Assembly: GCA_034509425.1 (NCBI GenBank)
Contig: JAVTVJ010011275.1
Span: 1 to 64,000 of the forward strand
Direction: 5' to 3'
DNA length: 64,000 bases
Origin: Eopsaltria australis
Taxonomy: Eukaryota > Chordata > Aves > Passeriformes > Petroicidae
A program made the translations under genes and the position numbers. Shown piece after piece: positions 1 to 10,939 of the stretch. The notes below the pieces were generated by a model. The model did not search any database, was not told the DNA's origin, and was given only the letters and a program-made list of their open reading frames with translations. The first letter of the stretch is position 1. The number at the start of each line of letters is the position of its first letter.

Positions 1-1447
1 AGGGGACGCCCTGAAGGTGCCTGCCCCTCCCACCTGAGCACCATGCCCCATCTCCTTCTCCTGCTCAGTGGCTTTTCACCAGTCCAGGGCTTGATCTGTA
101 TGATTTGCAACAGCAGCTAATAAAATAAAACTTGCTTTGCAATCACAACTGAACTTCAGATTTTTGCCTGGGAATCCTCTAGAACCTGTAGCACTCTGGA
201 TTTATGAAGAGCCAGACTGAGGATGCTCTGAAGCCAGCTGTGAGGGATTCCATGGCAAGCATGCATGGAGGGCAAAGGAGCTTGGAATGCCTGTAGTTTT
301 CAAGAATAGCTTCCTGAAAGCACAGCACTGCTCCATCCCTACACAGGATCAGGAAGAGGGCAGAACCTGAGACCATCCAGGCTTAACAGGGAGCTTTGGC
401 TGTGCCTAAGAGCCAATGAAGCAGCAGCACAGTGGCCGAGACTCGCATGGGCGACCGTGCCAGTGTGCGGAGCGCTGTCGGGCAGTGCTGGGATCCTGGG
501 TGCGGTTCTGGTCCCCACAGCTGAGGAATGGCAGCCCCTGCCTCAGAGCCAGTCAGAAACCCAACCTAGTGAGACCAGAGGGAGGGCACCCTTGCAGTCT
601 CCCTTGCGCATCGCTGCAAGACAGCCCCTGCTGCTTCTTTCTCCGCCTGTGTTTGGGCTCTGCTTATGGCAGAGCCAGCCAGCTTGTGCTCTGTGTTGCA
701 AAGGCTGTTGAGAGCAGGAGTAAAAAATGCTGCGTGCGGAGCAGAGGGTCCTGGAAGGTGCTGGCAAGAGCATCCTGCAGGAACAGGGCTCTGGTCTCTG
801 CAACAGCCTGCTGTTGCTGCCGTGACCGCAGGCAGGAGTTGAGGCAGGGGAAGAGGCAGCGTGCAGCTTGTGTTTGTAGAGGGCCTGGGGCTGCACGTCT
901 GAACCTCTACCTGGAAACACACTTGGGGGATACGAGCTAGAGCTGGAGTGCCTGTTTGGAAAGGACCAGAAGTAATTCAGCCTTGCCAGCATTTCTTAAG
1001 ATTGTGTTGGTGTTCCCCAGGAAAGCTACACATTTGGGGAAACGCCTTTGGTGGAAAGGGGCTTGCTTCTCAAGGAAAGTGCTTCCTGAGGAGCTCCCAG
1101 TGAGGTAGGAGCAAGTGTCCCCCTTTGGCTCTCTGTGGTCCTTTCAGTCCTTGAGGCCGTTGCACTTGGCAGAGGGGCAGGGGAAGGGAGAAGACTGTGA
1201 ACAACAGGTTTGGCATCTGCCTGGACCTGCAGAGACCAAGCCAAGCACCTGCAGCAGGGTGTGTTAGCGGCCTTTGGACAGAGGTGTGAGCAGGAGCATC
1301 TCTGTCCAGCTGTGAGCCCCAAAGCTCTCTTTGAGAGCTGTGAATTAAAAGGCCTTTACGCACACACTTTTCACATCTTACCTTTCTGGTGTGTTTCAAC
1401 TCTTGGCATTTGCCTCTTGCTTGGTGGAAGCTGCTCTGGCCCAGGGC
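1..1447. repeat. Segmental-duplication flank, copy 1
   Basis: This non-coding block is the shared 3' flank of the duplicated gene unit. Positions 1-650 recur almost unchanged at 10940-11596. Positions from about 227 to 1447 recur at 38640-39885, a fragment (about 675-782) recurs at 15165-15272, and a diverged version follows gene C at 59470-60030. The first 185 bases look like a retroelement tail, with overlapping AATAAA signals at 119-129, and are absent from the copy after gene B. Because this block follows a gene in the other copies, another gene copy probably lies left of the window. Short ORFs here have no family features. Confidence 0.8.
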
Positions 1448-2026
1448 CGGCACGGAGATGGGCTGTGTGAGCCAGGCAGAGTGGAGAGTCTTGGCTGATC
1501 TTGCTGTGTCCCTGGCCTCAGAAAAGGCTTGCAAGGTTTGCCTCCCAAGGCGTCCTGCTCATTGGCTCTGCCTGTGCATCTTGGAGAGAACAAGGTAGGC
1601 ATTTCTGGCAGCTGGGCATTAGCAGGCCTTAAACTGGGGGCGTGTTCTGGAGCAAGCCCAGCTGAGATACCCTGAGAGGAGCCCAGTGCTTCTTGCGTCT
1701 CTCTGTTGACACGGGAGTGTTTGTCTGGTTTCAGGATAACCCTGGCTGCGGGAGGGGGTTCTACATGGACACGAGACAGCCGGTCCTGTCACGCTGGGTC
1801 CCAGCAGTGCCTCGCAGCAGCCCCACGCCCATGTCAGGATGGTGGCCAAGAGAGGCTGTGGAAGCTGACGCAGCTGATTTTAAGCTTGCGCGGGTACCGA
1901 CAGGTCAAGCCCAAGGGTGTCCCCTCAGGATACAGCAGTCCTCAGGGGTCTCCCCAAAGCTGCCTGATGATGCTCACTCCTTGTGGCACCAATTGCTTTC
2001 CTGTGGAGTGTTCTCCCTCCCCCAAG
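1448..2026. other. Non-coding stretch upstream of copy A
   Basis: I see no gene. Positions from about 1770 onward recur at 30028 upstream of copy B. Upstream of copy C the corresponding stretch is replaced by the retroelement block, and homology resumes near 52020. Confidence 0.6.
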
Positions 2027-2090
2027 AGTAAAGAGAGAGCTGCAGAAACAGCTTGCCAGGCTGTTCAACATCCTTTACCAGCGGTCCAAG
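2027..2090 (+). other. Putative upstream exon, copy A
   Basis: A pyrimidine-rich tract ends in AAG at 2026. It is followed by an open 64-base stretch that reads ...RELQKQLARLFNILYQRSK and stops exactly at a GTGAGC donor at 2091. Copy C has the same arrangement at 52056-52119 with one residue changed. Copy B keeps the first half but has lost the donor in a deletion of about 410 bases. It could be an upstream or alternative exon of the downstream gene or a leftover of an older paralogue. I cannot place a start codon for it. Confidence 0.35.
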
Positions 2091-3784
2091 GTGAGCGCAA
2101 ATGTGCAAATGGAACAGCCGTGCACAGGAAGGGCCGGTGGGAAAGATGATCCAGGAACCAGAGGCCTGGCAGCCTGAGCTTGGTGCCGGGGAAGGCCTCG
2201 GAGCAGATCCTCCTGAGTGCCATCCCATGGCGCGTGCAGGGAGCCAGGGGGTGTGCTGGAGGCTGATTTGAAGCTCTGCAGAGGGATGGGGACAGCTGGG
2301 TGTCCTGGCAGGCTCTCGAGGGGTTCCGTGTTGGTGTTTGGGGGGGGTTGGAGTTGGTGGGCGTGTTGGGGAAGGAGTTGTCTGGAAGGTGAGAGGTGTA
2401 GGCTGGAATTTGACTCAGAGTGAAGGCAGCACCTGTGCTCTGACACCACTTTGGGTATGGAGGGCAGAAGGAATATATATTAGTGGTCCTGATTCCCCTG
2501 CAGGGAAGAAGTGGAGAGAGCTGTACTTTATTGGCCACTTAGATATCTGTACCAGGAGGAGGATGAGCCTTTTTGCAGTCTATTCATTTGTTTGGCTTAC
2601 TTTTAGAACACTGACTGGACTTTCATTCCTTCAGAGCTTTAATTCCTTGACAGAATTGTGATATTATCATCCCTTCATAGAAAGCTGTTTGGAAACCAAA
2701 GAATGGCCATTTTTTTGCCTCTGTTTCCTGCTATTTTTTGTAAGTGACTCACAGTGGGTGACATTCAGTCAAATGAGTTGCTTCTTTGAGATGGGAAGCA
2801 AACTTCCAAATCATTCCCATTCTCAGGCCATACCAATTAATTTGGGAAATTTGCAACATTTTGGAACTGCTTGAGTTGAGCAGTGGGGAAGTAAAGCTTT
2901 CCTGAATTTAGGATTCTTAAACTGCAGATTCTTCTGTGCCTTCATGGCAAAGATGTTTTTGTGCCGCAGGAAATGACTTCAATGAGGAAATAATTCCAGC
3001 ATGGACTAAGAGCTTCTGAAAGAGACCAAGTATTGCCACCGGTTGTGCCAGGTGCTCCACCTGCAGGAAGGAGCACAGGCCCCAATGCACATGAGCTTTG
3101 GCTGCTCTCTGGCAGAGAAGCCCCCGGGGCCACAGGTCTGTGGGGCAGGAGATGGGCAGCAGCACTGCCAGGGCTTGGGGGGGTGGCAGGTCTGCTTTGG
3201 CAGGGACTCTGCCACGCCTGCTGATTTCAGTGCTCCCTGGGCCCCAGGGCTCAGAGCAGCATTTGTGCCCCGGCCCACATGTTCCTTGTTGGTGTCACAG
3301 CTGTGGGTTTAGGATGGCCACCAGCCGGGACGTGTCCCAAGGAGGCTGTGCCAGCTTCTCTGGAAGGCCCCGTGCCCTTCCCACCGCGGCTGCGTTGGCA
3401 GCCCTGGGGACTCCTTCTGCTGCCCTGAGCCTGCAGAGCAGGGCAGCATTTGCTGATAGTTTGAGCCATTCCTAAAGATCCTGTGGGGCTGTCTTAAACA
3501 CTTGGGGCAAGGAATTCCTTCCAACCTGGGCCACTTTGGGAGGGCTGGGTGTGGCCTCAGGGCAGTTGGCAGTGTGTGCAAGGGCCCTTTGTGACATGAT
3601 GCAGCACGGTCACCGTGGCATGGAATGGGACAGGGTGTCTAAGGGCCCTTTGTGACACATGGTGACATAGGTGCAGGCGGTGACACGGCCACGCCACAGT
3701 GCTCGGTGCACGCGACGGGACAGGACGGGACAGAGCGGTGCTGTGAGGAGCCCATGCACAGCGCGCTCATTCGAGTCTGACCCG
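2091..3784. other. Conserved non-coding upstream region, copy A
   Basis: There is no supported gene. The region is nearly identical to 30340-31670 (copy B) and 52120-53780 (copy C), so it was duplicated with the gene. A short direct repeat containing AGGGCCCTTTGTGACA occurs at about 3579 and 3641 in copy A and recurs in the others. It presumably includes promoter and 5' untranslated sequence, but I see no convincing TATA box or transcription start. Confidence 0.5.
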
Positions 3785-4104
3785 GAGCTTTCCCGAGGCG
3801 ATTCTCCTACAGGCGATCTCGTGGCCAGACTGCGGGACGTGGTGCCCCAGAGCTTTTCTGAGGCATCTCCCATCCCTGCAGCCGGTGTCCTCGAGGCCAG
3901 TCTCTCGGACTTGCTGACCACAACCCTTGACGAGGACTCTCCCATCTTTGTGGCAGGAGCCCTCGAGACCAGAGTGCAGGACTTGCTGTCCTGCAGCCTT
4001 CCTTTGGCTTCTCTCTTGCAGGTGCCTTCCAGGCACACCTGCAGGACTTGTTGACTCTGAGCTTTCCCGAGGCATCTCTCTAAAAGGTGCCCTCGAGGCC
4101 AGAC
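3785..4104 (+). repeat. Degenerate 65-72 bp leader repeat, copy A
   Basis: About four to five diverged units run up to the start codon. Each contains a form of GCCCTCGAGGCCAGACTGC, then GACTTG, then a pyrimidine-rich end. In one frame the units read as related peptides of 22-24 residues of the type GALEARLxDLL, with one frame slip. The start codon of the gene lies inside the head of the last unit. An in-frame TAA at 4081-4083 shows these units are not translated as part of the main protein. Confidence 0.7.
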
Positions 4105-7100
4105 ATGGCGGGCAGATTCCTCAGCCTGTTCAAAGGGTTCAGGAAGAACAAAAAGAATGGCCCTGGAGCTGCCCCAGCACAAGAGCCTGAAGAGCCAGAG
4201 CAGTTCCAGCCACTGCAGGACGGTGAGTGGCAGATCTGAGCCCATCACAGCTGGGCTGCTGATGGCTGCAGCCAGCTTGTCCCCATCCCATCCCATCCCA
4301 TCCCATCCCATCCCATCCCATCCCATCCCATCCCATCCCATCCCATCCCATCTCATCCCATCCCATCCCATCCCATCCCACCCCATCCCATCCCATCCCA
4401 TCCCTGTACACATGCCCATGGAAAGGATGGAAGAGGACCCTGGGCTGCCCCCCACAGTGGCCGTGCTCCATCCCCTGGGCCATCCCAGGGCTGTCCCTGC
4501 CTGGGCAGTGCAGGGCTGGGCTCTGTTCTCCAGCCTCTCCCACAGCCCCTCAGCTCTGGCTGCACTCCTCTCTTTGCCAGAGGCAGCCATGGACCAGACA
4601 CAAGAGCAGGATCCCCCCCGTGGCCGCGTCCGCAGAACACTGAAGGTACCTGCAGCCATCCCCTCCTGGGCTCAGCCTGCTGTCACTGCTCAGCCCAGCA
4701 CCGCGCTTGGAGCACTCTGGAACATCCCTCTCTTCCCTGTCTTTTGTTCTCCTGCAGAAGTTCTGGAAGTTCCTGCGTATTCGACGTAGAAACACCTCCA
4801 CCGCATCAATTGAGGGCACAGCCGAGCCTGACTCTGGGCTGACCGAGCTCCAGGCAGAGCCTGATGTCAGCATAGATTTGGCTGAGCACTCAGAAGACTC
4901 TGAGACTTCAATGACTGATAACTGGGCGAAGACACTTCTCATGGCAATGACTGAGGACATTGTCATCGCATACACCGACACTGGAGAGATTCAGGACATT
5001 GCAAATACTGACACCATGCCCAGTCCCACTGTGAGTCAGCCCCCCTCTATGGATTTTCTCAAGGAGAGTGGTGTTTCTTCTGAGCAGCAGGTAAGCAGTC
5101 TGGGGCCAGGGCTGGAGGACTCGCAGGGTCGTGTGCCCCCTCAGCTTTGGAGACCAGCACAGTGCTTCAGGAAGGGAAGCACTTGTTCAGAGTAGCTGGG
5201 GAAGTTCTCCCTTGGGACAGTGCTCCAAGTCTTCCCCATCTTCCTTCAGGTGCCAGCCATGGTGAGGAGCATTCACCAGAGACTGATACCTGATGTTCTT
5301 GTGGATGCCAGGCTACGCATTAACATTCTGAGGCTGGCTGAAGAACACCCTGCTGATGTGGTGCTGACCCTCCTGCGCTGTGCCCCATCCTGTGACAGGT
5401 ACGGGGCCCACGTGCCTTGAGAGATCAGGGCTCACCAGCCTTTAGGGCCCATTGCCCTGTACAGCCTGTCCAATGGGGTCTGCCAGACAGGCGGAGAGGT
5501 CCAGGACCCTCGGGCCCCTCTGTTTCCCAAGCCTGCTGCCATGCTCCCTCCCTGCCCCTCAGGGCACCGGGGCTCTGTCACCTGGGCCTCCGCAGCTGCA
5601 CAGGCCATGGGACTGGGACTGGGACACCCCTGACACACAGCTCTGATCCCACAGAGCTGCTACAATGATCTGGAGAACCATAGGCTCATCGGGCCTGGCA
5701 CTGGAGAAGGTGCTGCCAACACTGCTCTGTGTGATGGAGGCTTGGCCTCTGTACAGCATGTGCACCTCTGATGGGGACAACGAGGACGTTTTTGCCCTGG
5801 CTGTGAGTTCCTGCAACTGGCCTTTGCTCACCCCTTTGCTCACCTCTCCAGCACCTCTCCATCACCTCCCTGCCTCAGGCGCTGGGCTGAAACCTGGCCT
5901 AGGGGCAGGCTCAGGGGGCACTGGGCCCGCTGCTCCCCCTGTGTCTCCCCTTGGGCCCTGCCACATGGACACCTCGGCACTGAGCGCTCTCTCGGGCTGC
6001 TTCTTTTGCAGGCAACTCTGGTGCTGTGGGTTCTTGTGCCTGAGTGCCACAAGGCAATGATCCCTTATTCTGGGCGACTCTTTGTGGCTCTGCTCTTCCA
6101 TGTTGTCATCACCACACAAGAGATGCCAGAGGAAGTTGATAACTTCTGGAAAGCGTGTCGGGAGGGACGCTGCCTTCCCTACAACCCCAACAGGTCCCTG
6201 TGCTCCTGTCCTTCCCATGCCCTTGTGGCCAGTGCCAGTGCTCCCAGTGTGACCTGGCCTTTGCTCTGCACACAGCTTTGCACTGCATACCTTGAAGGCT
6301 CTGCTCGGCCGACTGCGGTGTGACAAGGAGGTGATGGCTATGGAGCAGTATGGCTGGGACACGCTGCTCTGTGCTGACACCCAGCACTGTGCCGTGGGTC
6401 TGCTGGCCAGGTGAGACCCCCTTCTCCCTACTGTCCCCAGCATTTGTGCCCTGCGCCCAGGGTGCCCCACACAGTTCCCTGGTGGTCATGGGCCAGAGGG
6501 CCTCGTCACCGAGGGACTGCTGAGCACACTGGCAAGGGCTGGGAGAGGAGGGTGCCCAGAAGGAGCCGCCTCCCAAAGCACCCACACGCCCTCCAGGGAT
6601 GCTGGGGAAAGACCAGACCTCTGTGAGTCACACCTGGGAGAGGTTTGTCCCCCCAACTCAGGATCTTGGTGCCTCTTTCCCCCTGCCAGGGTGATGCACC
6701 GTATCTTTATCCCCTTGTGCTTCCTCATTGCATTTCACATACTCGATCGGCTCAGGACAGAGGAGCAACGCTGGCATCTGCCCTTCCTGGCATTCCTTGT
6801 GGAGGTGAGCCTGAAGGCCAGCGCTGCCTCGCTCAGCTGCCTCCCAGCTCTCTGCCCTCTCTCAGCCACAGCTGCCTGGGACAGTGCCTGTGCCCTGTGC
6901 TGCTGCCTGGGCCCAGCGCTGTGTGGTTCTGGCCTCCTGCCAGTTGGGTCCCCTGTCACTGCCCTCTGCCTTTCAGGTCCTGGATTGCCTGGACTTGAGG
7001 AAACATAGTGATATCATCCTGGAGATCATGTCAAGGTACCTGCAGAGTGAATGCAGGGAGAGGCGTCGCCTGGCACTCAGAGGCCTTGTGGTGCTCAGCA

Positions 7101-9297
7101 GACATCCCTCCATGGTGAGAAGGCGGCAGTGGCTGAAGCTGCGCTGGGGAAAGCAGCCCTGTGGGCTTGGCTGGGTTTCAGGAGCTGAGGCAGCTGCTCC
7201 CAGCTCTCCTGCCTCCCGGCTCAGCTGCCCGAGTGCTTCAGGACAGGCCTTTGGCACAGGGTGGCAGCAGGGTGGGCTTGCAGTGCCTGGGTCATGTTGG
7301 CAGTGCAGCCGTTCCCGGCTTCCCAGCACAGCCTTGTGTTCCACACAGGCCAGAAGAATGTGCAGCCTTTCTCAAAACCTTGTGGAGCGCCTGGGTGATG
7401 CAGATGGATATGCTGTCAGCATGACCCTCTCTGTGCTCACAAACATGCTTGAGAAAGGACACATCCTGATATCCAGCACCACCGCCCCAAAGCTGGCTGA
7501 GGCACTCCTGCCACTCTTTGACAAGGTAAGCCTCTGAGGCCAGATACATGGGCACAGGGTGCTGCCCAGAAACCTTCAGGCCTTTGCCTGGGTGGGCCTT
7601 GGGAAGTTGGTGCTGAGGTCTTTTCCTTTTCTCCAGGATGACACCCATGTGCAGCTGTTCTCCATTCACCTCTTCTTCATGGTGCTGGACTTGGTAGTGG
7701 ACGAAGGAATAGAGCCCCTGAAGAGAATTGTGAGGCAAAGCCTGGTCCCGCTCTTCTTTCACTGCCATGACGTGAACGAGCGAGTGGCACAGGTGAGGTT
7801 TTGTGTGATGCTGGTGGATCCCTGGGAGGGGGCTCAGCTGCCTCCTGCCCTGACACCTCCCGGGCTCCAGCCTCCTCCTGGCCTTGGCACAGGGATGCGA
7901 GTCCTGTGCCCTGGGCTGCAGTGCCATCTCTGGGTCTCTGCTGCTCTCCAGGCCTCTCGCGAAATGCTGCTTTATGCAGCCAGGTTCCTGAAAATGAGGA
8001 AGCTCAAGGAGCTGATTAAGGAGGAGAAGATGTTAAACTTCGGCAAGTGCCTGGTAAGGACGGCCTGGAGAAGCCCGAGCCTCAGCCTGGAGAAGCGCCC
8101 AGCTCCCGCACTGAGCGTGCGGGGCTGGCAGCTGTGGCCCTGCCCAGTGCTGCAGCCAGGGCCGCCAGCCTCTGCCCCACACGCCGCTCCCTTCCCTGGG
8201 CCGCGCGGGCTCTTCTCCGGGCTCCTGTGGCCCCGAGCCGGGTGCCCGTGGAGCCCCGGCCCGGCGGGGCTGCGGCGCGGGGCGGCACCGCGGCTCCCCG
8301 GGCAGCAGGCGGCCCTGTGGCCCCTGCAGAGCCCGGCGCCAGCGGCTGCCGGCCGGGCCTCAGGGCTGTGCGGGCAGGGGAGGCCGGCGCTGGGCGCAGG
8401 GAGCGCCCGGCCAAGGGGCAGAGCCCGCGCCAAGCCGTCCCTGCTGCCGCTCTCTGCAGCTGGCAGAGGACAGGAGCCGAGCAGCCGAGCACCTGCGCCA
8501 GGCCCTGCCGTACGTGGACAGCCCACAGCAGCCCCTGCGAGAGGCGGCCACCAGGTTCATTGGTGAGCCACGAGCCCGGCGTCCCTCGCCGCCCCGCCCC
8601 GCCCCGCCGCAGCTCGGCGCCAGCCCCGGCTGCTGCCCCGGCAGCGCCATCCGGGCCCGGCGCCCTGGAGCCCCGCCTGGCCTCGGGGCTGCTGCCGCCC
8701 TCTCGCAGCCGTGCCCTTCCTTGCGCCTCAGGATGCGGCAGGGGCCCGGGCTGAGCCCTGCCGGGGGACGAGGCCGTGTGGCCTCAGGGCTGGCAGCGCC
8801 GCTGGGAGGGAGCTGTGCGGCGGGGGCCGTGACAGCCTCTGTATTTCCAGTTTCCGCCAAGGTGCTCATGAAGGGCAAGAAGGAAGAGCTCCAGGCCCTG
8901 ACTGAGGGTGAGTGAGGCCAGCGAGCTGTCAGCGGGGGCTGGCGTGGGGAGCTGCAGTGGGGGCTGGCGTGGGGAGCTGCAGTGCCTGGGCAGGGAGCTG
9001 CAATCCCTGTCCCAGCTGTGGAGGGCTTTGCTCCCTGTGTGGACGAGGGCTTGTGTGGGCAGAGCAGAGAGAGCTTTCAGGGATGCGGGGGATTTGTGCC
9101 CAGCACCTTCCGGCTGATCCCGTTGGCCCCTCCTCTCTTGGGGCCATAGCGAGAGCTGGGTGGGATGGCCATGGCAGGAATGTCTCCTTGGATTCCTGCA
9201 GATCCAGGCTCTGACTGTGACTCTGTTCCTCTCTCTTCCAGCTCTTCAAGCCCTGAGGAAAGACACCAGTCCATCTCACAGTAGCCTGAATATTTAA
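4105..9297 (+). CDS. MROH-like HEAT-repeat protein, copy A (15 exons)
   Basis: Predicted exons are 4105-4222, 4581-4645, 4758-5090, 5250-5398, 5655-5802, 6012-6193, 6276-6410, 6690-6804, 6977-7114, 7349-7525, 7637-7792, 7952-8053, 8460-8562, 8851-8907 and 9242-9297, all with AG/GT borders and consistent phase, giving 677 residues. The N-terminus (1-20) is basic, with MAGRFLSLFKGFRKNKK. Residues 62-172 are an acidic Ser/Thr-rich linker, and from about 173 the protein is a series of helical HEAT-type repeats. Exon 13 has a typical repeat ending in REAATRFI. I assign it to the maestro HEAT-like (MROH) family, which are predicted alpha-solenoid scaffolds of unclear function. The ATG follows an in-frame TAA 24 bases upstream. 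Compared with copy B, the last exon lacks about 11 bases, which shifts the frame and ends the protein early. Exon 14 begins with a different short sequence. The gene could still be functional. Confidence 0.75.
4282..4404. repeat. CATCC microsatellite in intron 1, copy A
   Basis: About 24 pentamers of TCCCA/CATCC with a few substitutions lie just inside intron 1. On the minus (template) strand this is a GGGAT array, where runs of three G are spaced by two bases. All three gene copies carry it at the same place with different lengths. Confidence 0.95.
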
Positions 9298-9632
9298 GCC
9301 CAGTTTGCCCAAAGAGATGAAGAATTAGGGTCATCTTCAGAATCCAGTGAACATGTGTCCCAAGAACACCACCAAGTGTGGTTATGAGAGAAATGCAGCT
9401 AGAGCTCCAGGCACAGCTGATGATTGGCACAGCTGAGCCTGTGGGAAGCTCGCATGGCTTCAGCCTTCTCCCTGCCTGTAGATAGCTCCCTCCCTCCAGC
9501 CCTCAAACACTGCCCATCCCCTTTTTCCCTCCACTCTTCCTCCCTTTTGACAGCTTTATCTCTTCAGCCCTCAAGACCGTGCCCATCCCTTCTTCTTCCC
9601 TTCCAGCTCATCCCTTTGCTTTGCCTTCCATT

Positions 9633-9638
9633 AATAAA
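9633..9638 (+). promoter_or_regulatory. Poly(A) signal, copy A
   Basis: AATAAA sits 336 bases after the stop codon in the context CCATTAATAAAGAG. The same signal occurs at the equivalent place after copies B and C, which supports it as the 3' end of the transcript. Confidence 0.8.
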
Positions 9639-9880
9639 GAGTTTGTTTCTTCACTTTACCTGCATCTCTGTGGAGCTGAAGCGGTGCAAATCTGGAGCCC
9701 TGGGACACAGGCCCCTCCTGCTGTTCTCTTCTGCACCGTGTTTTGTGCAGAGACACAGAGGAACGAGGGCACATCAGGCTGCAAAGGTCCCCTTCCTGAA
9801 GGTGCAGTTGCACAACATTGTGGTGTTAAAGGTCTTGCTAGACACACTGAAGGTCAGTCGTGGGACAAGGAGCCTCTGTG

Positions 9881-10939
9881 TCAGGGACCAAAGTCAGGTC
9901 TAAGGCCCTGCCATATTTGCTCTGCTGTGTTGCACAAGATAATGAAAAACACAATGAAGGAAACCTTATGGTTTAAGTGGTAGGAATTTGACCCTTAAGT
10001 GATTTATTAAAATATGAGTATCAATCTAGCATTGATACCCAACTCGAGATGGACAAAGACTCTCTAACAAGACTGTTGGAAAGTGTATGTTTATTTCAGC
10101 GCCGGGCAACTGCTTAGGATAGCTCCCTAATACCCAGTGCAAAGCACAAAGCTATATAAGAGCTATATATTTACAAAAGTCTTGAATATTCCAAATATAA
10201 GGATACATTCATCATATCTGTACCTCCCAGTTCCCTGCTTTGTATGGTAATTAGTTGAATACTAATTGAGCATGCATAGTTTGTCTTTTCATTTGAGTCA
10301 GTGGTCGTAAAATTAGAGGAGAGGGCTAGAATGATGAAGTAAAACTTCTCTTCTGTTTGAACTTTTTCACTCTTTGGGTTTTGACAATACAAATTGCTTC
10401 TAAGGCAGCTTTCAGTCCCTTCTGACATTTCTCTTCAATAGGAAAGTTAGTAACTGTCTACATTCCTTTAGATCTGTGAAGCAATGTTTTCTATTTCCCT
10501 GTTGCAGGCACAGCTGAATAAGCATCTAAAAGACAGATAATTGTTCAGTTCCATTCCAAACTTGTTTCAGCTTACTTCTCTAGTTAATCATTGACTTCAG
10601 CTGGGTCTTCTCGCTAACTCTGTTTTCTTTAGATTACTGAGTCTATTTTAACTGATTTCTACTAACTTTTTATCTATGGTTCTAATTTGTAGAACTCTGT
10701 GTTTCATAAGAGGAACAATGGATTGGTCAATGGTTGGGAAGTTAACCTGTGAAAGAGGAGCTATACACAATGGTGCTGGTGTTGGCATGGAGGTGGTATC
10801 ATAAACTGTTGTGACTTCATCTCACACACTGCCCAAGTGTGAGATGACATCGTAACTGAAAAAACTCCAGAGGAGGAGATATCAGGCCTGGTTCTGGGAT
10901 GGAGGGGCGAGAAAGACAAAATGCACGCCCTTTTGATGC
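9881..10939 (-). mobile_element. Probable LTR-derived insertion after copy A
   Basis: The flank downstream of copy A departs here from the versions after B and C and resumes about 1.1-1.25 kb later. On the minus strand I see a TATA-like element around 10150-10165 followed by AATAAA near 10090-10095, the order expected in an LTR. Ends and target duplication are not resolved. The 85-residue ORF at 10171-10428 shows nothing recognisable. Confidence 0.4.

Noticed and set aside
416..940. A 174-residue plus-strand ORF repeated at 38845-39369
   Set aside because: It is conserved only because the flank was duplicated. It is cut short in the copy at 11355, has no domain, and shadow frames on both strands are open as well.
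4139..4789. ORFs with PSHPIPSHP or DGMGWDGMGW repeats
   Set aside because: These are translations of the CATCC microsatellite in intron 1, seen on both strands and in all three gene copies.
8047..8915. Overlapping ORFs of 130-235 residues on both strands in introns 12-13 of copy A (and the same in B)
   Set aside because: The introns are very GC-rich, so stops are rare. Exon borders and phase conservation place only exons 13 and 14 here.
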